Origin: Pyrocephalus nanus | Lineage: Eukaryota > Chordata > Aves > Passeriformes > Tyrannidae | NCBI GenBank assembly: GCA_038380795.1 | Contig: CM076259.1 | Location: 71,577,741-71,641,740, forward strand | Direction: 5' to 3' | DNA length: 64,000 bases | Shown: positions 1-13,619 of the stretch, piece by piece | Position numbering within the stretch: the stretch's first letter is position 1 | Layout: every line of letters starts with the position of its first letter | The notes under the pieces: model-generated | Database searches by the model: none | The model's input: the letters and a program-made list of their open reading frames with translations, nothing else | Told to the model about the DNA's origin: nothing | Translations under genes and position numbers: made by a program

Positions 1-1885
1 GATTTTATAAACAACCTCTACACTAAGGCTGTACATCACTGACTACATATTAATATTGTAATATGCTGAGCATGATGCCATATGGTATGGAATATCCTTT
101 TGGCCATCCGGGGTCAGCTGCCCTGTCTGTGTTCCCTTTCAACTCCTTGTGCACTCCCAGCTTGCTTGATGGTGGTGTGGGGTGTCAAGCAAAACATGCC
201 TCTACTCTGTGTAAGCACTGTTCAACAGCGACAAAACCATCCCTTTGTTATCAACACTGTTTCCAGCAGAAAACCAAAACATAGCCCCATATCAGCTACT
301 ATGAGGAGAATTAACTAACCCAGTCAAAATCGGCACAGCACTTAAACAGCTGTGTTTGTACCGTCACTGTTGGAGCTGAGCCGGGTCCTACAGTCTTAGC
401 AGTGTATTTAAACCACATTCCTACCAACTGATTCCTGCCTGATCACCTCTCTAGGCACCCAGACCCGTTTCCCGTCCCCAGTCCGACAGGGTGCTCTTCT
501 CCATACTTTCTGTTACTGATGTGGTGTCCTTCTCTCTGCCCGGCACGGCAGTGTCACTGCACGGCTCTGTCCTGTGTCTCTGCCGGGGATGAGCGGTACC
601 GCAGTGCCACCCAGGGGAAAGGAGACAGGCCGGCATCGCACAGTGCGTGCTTGTGTTCAATCCGAGGCGAAGCCTGGCAGCAGAAAGCACATTGCTCTCA
701 CCAGAAATGGCAGGGTAATGATTGAGCGACAGCTCCTCTGGAGGATTTGGGAGCTGCCTGAAAATACAGCTGCCTGTTAGGAAAGGCAGGTGTAATAAAC
801 TTCAGATAAAAGGCATTACCTGTGTAATTCGTGTTGAAATGATGTTTGCCTGTCACCACGTTTTTCTAAACGGATTAATTTTTGGGGGAGTGATTATATT
901 TCATGTGGGGGTTTTGTTGGCTTTTTGTTGGTTTCTTTGTTTGCTTGTTTGGCTGGGGGCTTTTAAGAATAAAAATTCATACTTAAAATTTCATATTTGT
1001 TTCTCAGAAAAATTTGAAAACCTTAAGAAGCACTTACCTTGCTACCTCTTCTCATTTCATCTAAAGTGTCTGACATGGCTGCCCCTCTTTTCAGCGCTCA
1101 AAGCCTCTACTCAAAATAATCAAAATAAAATGATTTGTACAGAAAAAAAAAATCTTTGTTAGGAACATCTGGGGGGAAAAAACCTAAACAAAAGCAGATA
1201 AATAAATACCTAAAAAACCCAAATCAAAACAAAAAAGCCAACCCCAAACTAACAAAACCAAAACCAAAACACAACTATATAAACCCTCTTCAGCATTTTT
1301 TCTTTCCCTCTGAATTAATCCACCTAACTTTTAAGTTCTATTTGTTCATTATCAGGTTTGGTACACTTCCACAAGCCTTTCTGCAGGAATGTGCGATGAC
1401 AGCCTACTTCTTGCTTATAAACTTAGCGACTAGTCATGCTGCTAAGGACCTCAATTTGCACAGCAAATATTGTGAAGGGAAATTCATTACTGTCTATATT
1501 TTAAAACAAAGCACACGGGCTAGTTTCTGTTCTTGGGCTCACTCATGGTGCTGCTTGGCTGCCATTCTGTGGAGCTTGTCTCTGCTCTACTTTGCCCATT
1601 TTTCTAGTCTATTCAATGGCAATAGCTCCTAGACTGGACTTTTCATACCTTAATGGTATCTAGAAGGTTGCCACTGTACACTCTGTCAATGAGAGGTTCA
1701 GGAGTTTCAACAAACACATCTGGGCATGTGTCCAGTGACTCCCTGCTGAGAAGGAATGTGATGTATGGAAACATCTGGCAGCCTGACCAACTTGATCACT
1801 TTCTACAACAAAGTAGGATTTTCTGTGGATATGGGGTGTCCCTGTTTTCCAGTTCCTAAAGGGTGGCTACAGAGAGGACGTTTTC
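1..1885. other. Intergenic; CpG-enriched patch and A/C-rich tract
   Basis: No exon recognised. Positions 470-730 are about 58% GC with roughly 15 CpGs, against an AT-rich background. Positions 1180-1275 are an A/C-rich tract of CAAAAC-like units. By synteny the left side should lead toward the 5' end of SMAD9, but none of its coding motifs is seen. Confidence 0.5.
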
Positions 1886-2150
1886 TCTCTTTTAAGGATC
1901 CATACAACAAGGATAAGAAGCAATGGGTGAAAGTTACACCAGTAGAAGTTTCAGAAAAATCAGTCACCGTCATAATTTCCCCAGGGACATGGTGGGGTCT
2001 CCATCTCTGGAGCTTTTCAAAACAAGACTGGACATTGTGTTAAATAACCTCATTCAAGTTCCCATTTCCATAAAATTTTTGGCCCAGATGACCTTTCAAG
2101 GTCCCATCCAGCCTGGACTGGTCTATGATTCCATGATTCTGGGATCTGAA
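1885..2150 (+). mobile_element. CR1 LINE fragment, 3' end
   Basis: This resembles the CR1 3' untranslated end: an acceptably conserved run from the 'acaaggataagaagcaatgg' area to 'gacctttcaaggtcccatcc', ending in the GATTCYATGATTCTG-type octamer tail. Moderately diverged. Confidence 0.8.
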
Positions 2151-3190
2151 GGATTATACCCTACCTTGGAATGCAAGAGAGGATGCTCCACAGGAGATGA
2201 TAAGACTTCAGGGTATAAAAAGGGGAACACTGGAGAAGCAAAACCCAAAAGACCATGTTGACAGAAACCGATGCTGTAAATAAAGAGGTCATAAAGGAGA
2301 GAGGGAGAGTTGATGGTTACTTCCTTAACTTAATCATAAGCAATCCCACTAAGATTTCTCTACAAAGGGGGAAAAGAAACCCCAAGCCCCTCATTGTTAC
2401 ATTGTAAAAAATTGTAAATTGTAAAACGTATGTTTCTGACAGTTCACGTCTCTCTGTGTCTGATGGTTCTTTTTGAGGCATGTACATGCACATACAGACT
2501 GAAGAACGTGACAGCTGCTGGGATTTCCAGATTGCTGGTTATGTCCATTCTGTTTCAGATCTGACCCCAGGCAATGGCTCAGCGGGAAAGATTGTGAAGC
2601 AGAGAGCAAAGTCCTCTGGGTGGATTTGGTTTATAATGTTCCTTTTGGCCCTGTTCATAGGAAAAATGTACCATTTTGAAGTATGACAGTTACTGTATTC
2701 TTTGTAAATAAAACACCAAATGGATTAGAACATGTGTCTAACAATATGTGAGACAGGCATTAATACAATCTCCGGGGGGAGAAGAGGGAGGGGGAAGAAA
2801 ATAATAAATAAGTCTAAAGTTCTCTGGGCAAGTAGAAGAAGCTCTAGATGTGCTATGAAAACCATTATCTCCTTGTGACTAGTAAAAGTTTTTAAAAAAT
2901 CTCTCACGAGACAGCTAAGATAAAATGTGTGTCCATAGGGGGTTTTTGCTACTTGAAAATGAGTGGTTATTTTGTTTTGGTCCAGAAATAAAAATTTTTA
3001 TTTTTAACCAAGTTTTATTATCATGACTTAGAAGTAGAAAAATAGTAAATAAACATCTATGAAATATCAGCTATTCCATATTAACCTCTATAGTTAATAA
3101 TTTATGTTCCTGATTTCTATGTTCCAGTGCCAGTGAATTTGAATACTCCTTTTGCCAGTACTGAATATTTTCCTTTGTAATATCAGTAAG
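2151..3190. other. Intergenic, nothing recognised
   Basis: AT-rich sequence with short open frames only. I see no exon, RNA gene or repeat I can name. Confidence 0.5.
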
Positions 3191-3650
3191 TGTCAGGGGT
3201 GGACCAGAAGAGGCCTACAGAGAGTGGAAAGAGATGCAAAAGAGTTGCAAGGAAGGCTCAGAAGAAGAGATCTGTCTAGAAGTCCTCTAGCAACTGCAAC
3301 TGTGCAGAACTGCTTGGGACCCAGCTACAAGGCCGCAGCCTCACAGCCTCTGCAGATTCCCATGTCTGTGCCCTCAGGCCACTCCTTCCATTCCTCCCTA
3401 GCTATCCCTTCCCCCTGCGTGACCAGACATTCCCTGTAGCCTATCCTTCCAAGTTCCCTTATCACTGACTCTCAGGATTTGATGTTTCCTAGCAAGAAAC
3501 CCACCTTTATTCCCGAACCTTCTGTATCCCCCTGTATATAAACTGACATCTTGTTTTAATAAATGCCATTTTGTGGGTCATCATCTGTGTGACCAATTCC
3601 TATACAAGATGTGCCTCTGGGTCTGTTGCGGGTCCAAACCCCACTTGCGA
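3191..3650 (+). mobile_element. Probable solo LTR of an endogenous retrovirus
   Basis: About 460 bases, GC-richer than its flanks, starting TGTCAGGGG. It has a TATATAAA box at 3535-3542 and an AATAAA at 3558-3563, followed by a short U5-like end. Four-base flanking repeats TAAG at 3187-3190 and 3651-3654 fit a target-site duplication. The right end reads GCGA rather than the usual CA, so the border or family is uncertain. No retroviral coding sequence is attached. Confidence 0.5.
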
Positions 3651-6600
3651 TAAGTAGTGATTTCTAATTTTTTTATGCCATGAAATAAAACAGGTATCTA
3701 TATTCCATATATGATTTATAACTTTGCATGTCTTTCTTCTCATTTGTTTTTTACAAATACTGTTGTTCAGTAAAATATAATTTAAATTTCTGGTGAAATT
3801 TATTTATAGTCTAGTTATTAGCATTCTATTTTAACTCCTGGTAACTCTGGTTTTCTTTTCCTTATTCTCATGTGGACAAACTGGTATTAACCAGAAACAA
3901 AGAGATGATGGTGAACAATTCACATGAAAATGCTAATGAAAAAATGCAATGGCTATTCTTCAAACATCTATATGCTTGATTTTCTATTTAAACCACATGG
4001 CTGGCAGAAATAGTGATGAAATTGATTATGGTGATAAAACTTTTTCTTTTTTTTTAAATTGTTAATTAATTAAAGAATAATCATAATATTCTGCCAGACA
4101 GAAAATTAATTATTTTTCATCTTTCTCATATTTCAGCTAGATTGCAATCTCTATTATTCGCCTTTCACTATATGATTTAGCTTTAAGGGATCTTTTTCTT
4201 GGGTTACTCTATCTATAATCTTTTGAAAGTCTTATGCTATTAATTTCTCTTTTATCTACAGCTTTATTGTGAAGTGAATATAAAAGGCATGCTAAAAAAA
4301 TTCTAAAATATTAGCATTGAAATGCTGTTGGTACATGAATAAAGATAATCCTGCTGTTTTACCAGTTTGAAATTTCAAACATTTTTCCAATTCACACATA
4401 AACCCCAGTTTATCTAAGATGTAACCTTTTATTGTTTTACCTTTTAATTCTCTAGTGTAATAACTATGTTAGGAGAAGAGAGTAAATCTTTGTTAACATC
4501 TCATTTGAAAAGTTTTCAGAATTTTATAGTGGTCAGCCAAGAATTATAAAAATGTTTTTTTATATGAAGGCCACTTTGAGACATTTAAGTTCCACTGTAA
4601 TTCTGTGCCACAAAGTTCCATAAAGAATTTCTAGTAAAACCCAGTCTCTTTAGATTTATATTGACTTTTTGGATTTATCATACAAGTTGAGTTCACCAGG
4701 CTGGTTCATACATGACTAAGCCTCATTTAAGAAGCAAAAATTTGACACTCAGAAATGCTGTGTTATAGCATCAGAAGTAGCACTTCTGGGTAAAAATCGT
4801 TGGAGCTGCAGAGAAAGTATCTGAGTTGAAAGTAAAAACTAATGACTGCATCTATTTCAGTTAATTAAGTAGTTCTTCAATACTTTCCTTAGAACAAATA
4901 ACTAATTTATTTCACAGTCCCTGTCATGGCTTCAGTCTGAGGCAACTGGCCCTTTCTGAAGACTATCTGAGAACAGCTGAGGAGTCAGTATGAGCAAAAC
5001 ATGGTTCCCTAAAGTCTTTTTGGAGACATCTAATCTGGGATTGTTTCTCTACCACAATTGTACAGACAGAACTTGCAGATTTTTTACTTTTTGTTTCTTT
5101 AATTCTTATTCCTTTGTATTATAAAAATAACCTTGAGTATACTTGTAATTTATTTTTAATAAAGTTAATTACAGTGCTATGTGTTGTCCAATTAACCACC
5201 AAGTGGAGCTCTAACCTAGAAAAAGAATGAATCATTTTATAACCAGAGCAGATAGCAGCAGTGTTTGTTCACAAAATAAGATGAATTTAAAAAAAAGAAA
5301 AAAGGAAAAAAAAGTCAGCTGCAACCTGTGCCAATTACACCTGTGCCAATTCATGTCTCTAGGATCTGTTTTGTCTGTATTTCACAGTTCCAGTCAAGTG
5401 CTGTAAAAATAAAGCTCTTTGCAGGCAAAGCAGGACAGTGATTCAAATTAACGTGGACTTATTCTGCAATAGACTGAAGATTTTACTTCAAAGAAATCAC
5501 AGTTAATGAAAATGATGCTCGATCCCTCAAGTGCTCTGTGTTCAAGGGTCCAAGTTACAGATAAAAGAAACTGACTTATAAATTGTACAATGATTAAAAG
5601 AACTGAAGAAACCCTTAATAATACACATTTAATTGCCCCGATTACATAGAGAGAATTCTACTTACATTTGAAAGCTGAATGACCTATTTGGAAGACCATC
5701 TAATGTTGAAATAAATGAGGCCAAACAATAATGATTGACATTTATAAAAAAAAATTGTTTTGTGTCAATCAGTTGACTGTCTTTATAATATAGTCTTGTG
5801 ATTATTTAAAATTGTATTTGGAACAGAATTCATGACAATGTAATACAGTAGACTGCATTTGAATTGCTGTTGTTTTTCGGATTCTTCGTATGCTCTTTTT
5901 TCCAGAAAAGTTATGCTTATTTACCTGATTTATTTTAGTTTATATTCTGTTAGTTATATTCTTTCTGTTTTGTTATATCTTTTAGTTCTATTCTGTTGCA
6001 CTTGTTCTACACACAAGTGAGGGGAGGACTCAGGAGACCTTTGGAATTCCAATGTCAATTTGTGCACCTTCTGACAACGTGTGTACATTCACTCCCATCT
6101 CTTCCTCTTACCTTCTGCTAACATACTGACTCGCTCTCTGAATGCAATCTATGTCTCACAGAAAGCCATGGTTCTACAGGTATCCCAATGTGGGCAGGTG
6201 GGAGACTGTGACAGAGGGCATTGAACAGAACAAACCTGTTGAACATGCAAACCTGTGCATGTTGCACAGGTCCATATGGATATACATGTGTGTGATTCCT
6301 AGTGACCATTCACCCAGACTTCTCTGCAAACAGCCTGGGAGGAAGGCATCAAGGAGGCTGTAAGTCTGTGCCAGATACTGGTGGGTGACCAGAGTGTCTG
6401 TAAATCACCTATCAAAAGGGACCTGAAGATCCAAGTATTGTGGAGCGTGGGGGTCAGCTGAGAGATCCATCTGCATGTGCTGTCTGTGTGTAAAGCAGCC
6501 AGAGCTGAGAGGTTCCAAGGGTCAGATGCTGAATGGATTGACTGTCTAAGCATGTGTGTGTCTTCAAGAAGGTCTAAACACCTGGAGCAGCAGAGGGGCT

Positions 6601-9600
6601 GTGGTCCCCAAATACTCATCCCCCAGGTGCCAGCAACGGGGGAAACCAGGCAACCAGGGCCAGCTGCCAGATAGAAACACTGAGAATATTTTGAGCAATT
6701 CTTTATATATTCTGAACCCATTATCTTACAACAAAGAGGAACAAAGCTGTTCCCAATTTAACTTTGCTGATTTCAGTGGCTTCATACATATGAATGATTT
6801 ATTATAAGCTTTTATACATCTTGTAACATATTGCTCCCAAGCAAATTCAAGTGCTTAATATTCACCATGATAAATCTGTTAAACGAATTTGATAACAACA
6901 AACTGTTGCATTAGGAATCAACTAAGAAGCAACAAAACTAAGACTCCTCCCTCTCCATAGTCTGAATATCAACCTGAGCAAGGTCTGAGTATTTTAATAC
7001 CAATTAAACAGAGAAATTACATTGTAACATTAATTTTTTAAATGTTGCTTCTATCTAAATTGACTTTATAGAACGGACAACAAATAGCTGAACTTCTCCT
7101 TCCATTTGCTCTAAGGTGGAGACGAGCCCTGCACATCCAAACATGATGGCCTGCTTTAGTTCACAGCTTTGAAAACTGACATTAGATAGATGGTGTGAGA
7201 TACAGAGACAGAATAAATGGAGGCAATTTTATTAATCAAAGATTTACCTCAGACTACATCTTATCCTAGGAAGAGTATATCTTATGAAATGTTTTGATGA
7301 TTGTGCTAATAACCTTTACTTAACAGTATGCTCTCTTGGACTATCGTTAGAGATTTTCAGAACACTGCTTTCAGTTTCCTAATGACTTCCGGGAAAATAC
7401 TTTAAGCAAGATATTATAGTCTTTGGGAAGCAACATTTTTTATTAAAATTGTCTTTCATCATGTTTCTCCAAATAGCTGTATTTGGCAGATCTTCACTTT
7501 CTCTCTGTCCTCCATCAGGATAATATTTCCAATCACTTTTTGATGTGTAGATTTAAATCAGATTTTTTTTAAAATCTCTGGGTTAGCTTTTTAGTCATGC
7601 ATGGACTTATAAGTACTTACATGTATCATAGCTAAAGGCAGTTTAAATTAACTGATGCCATCACAAACAGGGACAATTTCAATGGCACAAAGTCCTATTA
7701 CTTTCCTATTGTGTTAAGCCTGAAAAAGGCAATGGTTGAACATGGTGGTTATGAAGCTCTCTTAGGTAGATGTAAAGGTAGGAGATGACACTTTAAAGAG
7801 ATTTCAAGAAAGTGAGGGAATTTTTGAAGGATGTCCTGAACCAATTTATATCCAGAACATGCTGCAAACATCAGATTATATTACAATACTACAAGCCAGA
7901 TTGTGCCATGCATCGTCACATCAAGTAATACTCCCTGATGTCTTTGCCTCTAAATTGCTGTGTAATCATGCATTTTTCAGAAGAAATTATCAGCATAAGT
8001 TCTAAATAGCTCCTATAAATACTAAAATTATTCTATTCTGTGATTGAGTGAAAATGATGTTACTGTGCATTGCCCTCAACACTCATGAAATGGTACTCCA
8101 TGGGCTATAAAAGAATAAACAGGAGTTCTGTGTGACACAGACTCAACGTATTTGCATCTTTCAAATGATATTGCGTTTCAAAGTGATTTCCAAATTTCTG
8201 GACCCCAGAGGTGCAGCAGGTCAATGGTTTCATGGCTGTTACTTCCCCTTCTGCAGAGCATTACTACATGACCTCCCAAAAATAAATCAATAGAATTTGT
8301 TTGTTGCTAATTTAAAATTAGATGAGTACACACTGCAAATTAACTTAGGAGGAAAAGGACTGATTAACACCCCCTCCCCCCAATTTTCTCCATTAAATAT
8401 CAGCTCTTATTAAAAAAAAAAAAAAAAAGAAGGCAATTACTTTTAAGCAAAGAAGATGTTCAGATAATTGGTGGTATTGGAACACAGAGAAAATAACCTT
8501 GGAGTTAACTTTGTTTCTCTGTAGCCTAGTTCCTATTATGCATCTATTAACTCAAAATCAGAGTTATTCTTTATACCTTTTCTCTTCAGAGTTTTAACTT
8601 TGGTGTATTTTAACATCTTTCTGCCAAACTATGATCTAGCACCAATTATTCTCCTACTCATACTATTTCCATTTGAAACCACAGTATTTGCTCAAAGCTT
8701 TACAAAATGTGTTAAGGCCTACAACAGCTCCAGTAAGTACAACAGAGAATGGGAAGTGGAAGATCTTCTTTCAAAGTTTCACAAGCAGTGAAAAATAGTA
8801 TGTTATTCAGATTTTGGAAGTAATGCAGTATTCACATCTGTCTGTACTTTTTTTCAGTTCTCAATCAAAGCTTCAAGCCTTTCTTTTCTTGGAAAATTTG
8901 TAATCAGGATTTCAATCTACTTTATTGTTGTCAAGGTGTAGTAAGAAGCTATGATAAAATGCTCTGGTATTAAATACTCTGAAATATGGCACATTAATCC
9001 TTTCACTAGAGACCAGCCTGTTTAATCATTTGAACTCTTCTTTTAGACACTATATATTATTCCTAGTAGATTCCATAGATCTACTGTAGATCTATTATTC
9101 TAGTAGATATGGTCCTGAGCAAGGACATGCTTTGTAAACTCACTCAGCTATAGAAATACTGTGAGAAACATTTTATCTGACTGTGCTGTGTTTGACTGCC
9201 CTTGAGAGCAGATTCAGTGCTTGTCCAGTCAGCAAGCCAGCAGGTACAGATGAAGGTCATTCCTAAAATAGGTGCAATTCTATATGCCTTGGTGTTTTTA
9301 CCATGTTCACAAACCATGTTCACTTTGCAGGCATGTGCTGGGAGAGTGTTCACAAGGCTGCGCACAAAGTCGTGGGTTCTTATGAATAGTATTGACAAAA
9401 TAATTCTGTCTTCTTCCTCCTTGCATCTTGCAAGGTTACACATTAGTGCTGATGCTTTTCTCTCCTGCCTCTCCTCATTACCCTCTGCTACTTTACTTTC
9501 TCTGGCAAGTGTAGAAGTGTGTGTAGAAGGCAGATTCATAGGGACTTTTTATTTCTAAAGATGAGTTATTTCAGAGAATAAAGTAACTCTGTTTATCGGG

Positions 9601-9699
9601 TTACATACCCCATATTTAGACCTGAAATTTACTTAACTTCATAATGATGCTTTTTCAGTGAGGAAGGAATCACTTCAAGCTACTACATTCCTTCCTTCC
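3651..9699. other. AT-rich intergenic DNA
   Basis: No gene recognised. It includes an A run at about 8411-8428, a short palindromic cluster of TAGATCTA-like words near 9070-9110, and a GC-richer stretch at 6300-6670 that could be an old repeat but which I cannot name. All open frames are short and show no family motif. Confidence 0.5.
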
Positions 9700-9785
9700 T
9701 TACAAAAAAAAACACCCAAAGCAAACAAACAAACAAACACAAACAAACAAACAAAACAACAAAAAACAACAACAAAACCACCACG
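9700..9785 (+). repeat. (AAAC)n-type simple repeat
   Basis: The stretch is made of CAAA/CAACAA units after an A run. The 187-residue open frame that spans it (9658-10221) begins in this low-complexity tract and has no recognisable domain. Confidence 0.8.
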
Positions 9786-10924
9786 AAACAGGACAACTTT
9801 TATGATCCAGTTATTAAAATTATTAGAAATGCCTCTGCCTGAACTAGGGTACCAGCAAGACCAAATGCCAAAGCCAAGAGTATGGGTTTTATTTTATGGT
9901 GAATGTGAGACAGAGAAAGAGATAAAGAAAAAGGGAAAAGAGAGTGGATGGGGTGTAGAAGCAAAAGTGACAGAGAGAGAGATTAATATAGAAAAAGTAT
10001 CACCACTCCATGTAACCTGGCAGCATCCTTTCAGTCCGGTTCTTCTGGTTTTCTTGGTGGTGATAGTTTCCCAAAAACATAGAGTCAATGGATTAATATA
10101 CATTCAGCAGATGCCCTGCACCTCCCCTTGGGAGGGGGAAACTTTTCAGTCTCTTGTAACAGGTTTGTTGCCTTACTTGGATCACATTCAGTCCTTTGGT
10201 GGCAGAAGGCCTCAGGAATGAGTGGTGAGGGAGGGAGCTTTGGGTGTTTTAGTGGTTTATGAACCCTTCTCAGCTGCCTCTTATGTGAATGTCCTGTGTG
10301 TATGTGGTCTTCCCAGAGAAGGGGGAAGACCTCCTTCAGTTTGTTGTGGAGAAATTTCACCATCACATACCCAAAACTCTTCTTCCCTTCCTCTCCCTGA
10401 GCCCAGCTAGGGCTGATTCTTAACACAGATACATTCTTCTTCCTGAGCCTTGTTACTTCTCCTCAGAGTTGAGACGATTAGGCAGTAAATAATCTTATCT
10501 CAAGTCCCCATCCACAGTCCAAACTCCAGTAAGAGGCACTGAGAGGAGGGGGGTGCTTCGGTGGCCACAAACAGACTGTAGCTTCCTTGTGGTTTGACAA
10601 AAAGTCGTTCTATGATTTTGACAATGTTTAAGATGTTACCGACATTTCACTATGTCAAAACAACAAATTACCACTGAAGCCCCCCTCCCCCAAATATGAC
10701 CTCAAACTTGGAGTGTAAATTAAGCCCCCACAGCAAGAACTTGAGATAAGATAAAGGTGGTACTATTGCCCAGGTGTTATCTCAGACCTAGGGAGAGATT
10801 AACTTAGTTTGTATCACTGATAATGGACACAAAGAATGCAGAATGTATGGGCCACAAGGAAAGTCAACTCAGCAATTGTGCAGAAATCAGCTCTGTCTGG
10901 GTAAAAGGGAATTCTGGCAGGGAG
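9786..10924. other. Unidentified GC-richer block, possibly an old transposable element
   Basis: This has a different base make-up from its surroundings, with GA-rich and pyrimidine-rich stretches (9900-9990, 10370-10400). It lies immediately upstream of a CR1 fragment. I do not recognise the family and see no coding capacity. Confidence 0.3.
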
Positions 10925-11940
10925 GGGTGCATTTGATAAATGGACCACATAGTGGATAAAGAGTTGACTGGATGGCTGCACTCAAAGAATTGCGGTCAAT
11001 TGTTCAATACCAACGTGGAAAGTAATGACAAGTGGCATTCCTCAAGGGTTGGTATTGGGACCAGCACCTTTTAACAGTTTTTTAAGAAACATGGACAGTG
11101 AGATTGTGTGCACCCTCAGTGAGTTTGCTGACAACACCAAGCTCTTGGTGCGGTCAACACACTGGAGGGAAGGAATGGCATCCAGAGAAGCCTTGAAACA
11201 CTTCAGAGGTGGGCCTCTGCAAATTCAGCAACACCAAGTGTAAGGTCCTGCACCTGGATTTGGGCAATCCCAAACTTACACAGGCTGGGAGAGAATGGAT
11301 TGAGGCTAGCCCTGGAAAGAAAGACTTGGGAGAGTTTTGGGACAAAAAGCTCAATGTGACTCAGCAATGTGGGCTTGCAGCTCAGAAGGCCAACCCCATC
11401 CTGGACTGCCTCAAAAGAGGCAGTGACCCTCCTTGGAGTACTGTATCCAGCTCCTGGGGTCCCCAGTACAAGAAAGTGTGGGCCTGTTGGACTGAGTCCA
11501 GAGGAGAGCCACTAAGTTGATCACAAACTGGAGCACCTCTCCTATGAAGACAGGCTGTGAAAGTTGGAGCTGCTCAGCATGGAGAAGAGATGGCTTCAGG
11601 GAGACTTTACAGCAGCCTTCCAGTACATAAAGGGCCTACAAGAAGGCTGGAGAGAGAGAAGAGCTTGTAGTAATAGGACAAGGGGTAATGGCCTTAAAAT
11701 GAAGGAGATTAGGTTTAGCTTAGAAATTAGGAAGAAATTCTTTACTGTGAGAGTGGTGAGGCACTGGAACAGGCTTCCCAGAAAAGACATGTGGATGTCC
11801 CATCCCTGGAGGTTTCAAGACCAGGCTGGATGTGGCTCTGAGTAATCTGGTGTAGTGGAATGTTCCCTGCCCATGGCCGAGGGCTTGGAGCTAGGTGATC
11901 TTTAAGGTCCCTTCCAACCATAATCATTGCATGATTCTAT
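10925..11940 (+). mobile_element. CR1 LINE fragment with degenerate end of reverse transcriptase ORF
   Basis: About 1 kb. It includes the reverse-transcriptase segment SGIPQGLVLGPAPFN and, at 11124-11135, FADN, where CR1 elements have FADD; the second catalytic Asp is thus lost. It continues through the usual CR1 3' region (GGCACTGGAACAGG, GGTCCCTTCCAACC) to an ATGATTCTAT tail. Frames are broken, and the element is 5'-truncated, as most CR1 copies are. Confidence 0.92.
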
Positions 11941-13619
11941 ATCAGCATGTTATAAACTATACAAATTACAGGAGATGTTGTTGATTTTCAAATAGGTATT
12001 CTAGCCTCTGAATGCCATATCGCTTCATTTGAAAGTTTAGTGTGAAGTATGGATAGGTGTGTATAAGTAATCCATTACATTAATAATAAGACCTTCTGAA
12101 GTCCTCAAAAGTGCCAGAAATGTATTTGAAATACACTGCAGCTTTTTAAGGAAAGTAGCAGTGACTTATATAGAAAGAAAGTATATTTCTTTAAAATTAT
12201 AACATACGCACACAGAAACTTTGAAACTGCTTATTAAATTGAAGGAAAAACTAATAGTGAAAGGCATGTAATGAGTTCCTCTTGTTGTTCTGCAAGCTTT
12301 CTCTTAAATAATAAAAACACCATTACATAATCTTTATCTCTTTTGTCCTGGGTAATTGGTAACTATTGCTTTCATGTTTAAATTAAAACTTAAGAGAAAT
12401 AGTGACAAAAAAACCAAGCCCCTCTGGAGCAACTGAAAGCCCTGTTTTCCATTTCATTCTTTAAAACACTAAGACTAACTGCCAAGACCTGTTTTAAATA
12501 TTAAAAGTGCTGAGTGGTGCAGACTGAGCTCATGCTTTCATCTGGGGGGAAAAAAAGGATGTATTCTTCAGGGCTTTTCACTCTTTTTCACCTTTTGTGC
12601 ATGATTAATGTTATCTCCAAATAAAATATGTAGTCTTGTTGAAAGATGCTAAATTAATGGCAATAAAACAGAAATTGATCAAAACACACTTGAATCACAT
12701 CATTCTTTCTCATTCCTTCTTTCTTATATTTTTTTTTGTTTGCAAAGTATTTTTATGAGAACAGTTATATCCTATAGTTATATCCTATACAGGATATATC
12801 AAAGATAATTACACACTGTTTTGTTTTCTAGAAAAAAACTGTAAACAACCATTTTTTCATACCTAGTTCCCTTCAGAAGTCGAAATAAAATTTCTGTGTG
12901 TGCTACAAGAACTGTTGTACAGTGTTTATTTAGCAGTGATGTTAAACTTTGGTGCAAAACTGGAGAGTTGAAATTCCAGAGTTAATCAGAACATGTGGAA
13001 CTACTTAGTGAAGAGACAATAATGCTTTACCACAAAATATGATATCTGACAGGTTCATAAACAAAGAATTTTAGAGGATACTATTCTGAAAATCATCAAC
13101 TTTCCCAAGAAACTTAACTTTTTAATAACACACAGTGTTGAAAGTCTGTTTCAGGATGCTCCCTTTCTGAGGGAAAGGAGTTGCTTAAATGGCAAACAGC
13201 TGCACAGGCTTTATCACCTCTGTGTCATAAGAAAATTTTCAAAAGTACTGCAAACTCACTATCAACTGCCAAACAGGACTTCAGCAGTTCCCTGTGAGGG
13301 AAAAAAATCAGCTATAAGAGCTGCAGAAGTGCAAACAATTTCCCACTCAATCAGTTCATTTGTATTTGACCTTGTCTGAAAAATAGCTTTCTTGGAAACT
13401 ATGTAACTGATTGCATTTTTTATATTTTTTATTGAGTTTATTAAGTCACTTCTATTAATGTAAAAAGGCATATGCCTAGGCAAATATAACTAGAATAAGA
13501 TCATTAGGACATCCTCCTGAATACATTTCCAGCATCCAAAAATGTCATGCCTGAAAAATACCTAAAGAAGAACTTGCATTTATGTATTGAACTCTAAAGT
13601 ACTAGTTTCTTTCTAACTC
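11941..13619. other. AT-rich intergenic DNA
   Basis: No gene or named repeat recognised. A short tandem duplication of a TTATATCCTATA-type word lies near 12765-12790. Confidence 0.5.

Noticed and set aside
9658..10221. 187-residue open frame
   Set aside because: It starts in an (AAAC)n simple repeat, has no family motif or splice context, and reads as Lys/Asn/Thr filler.
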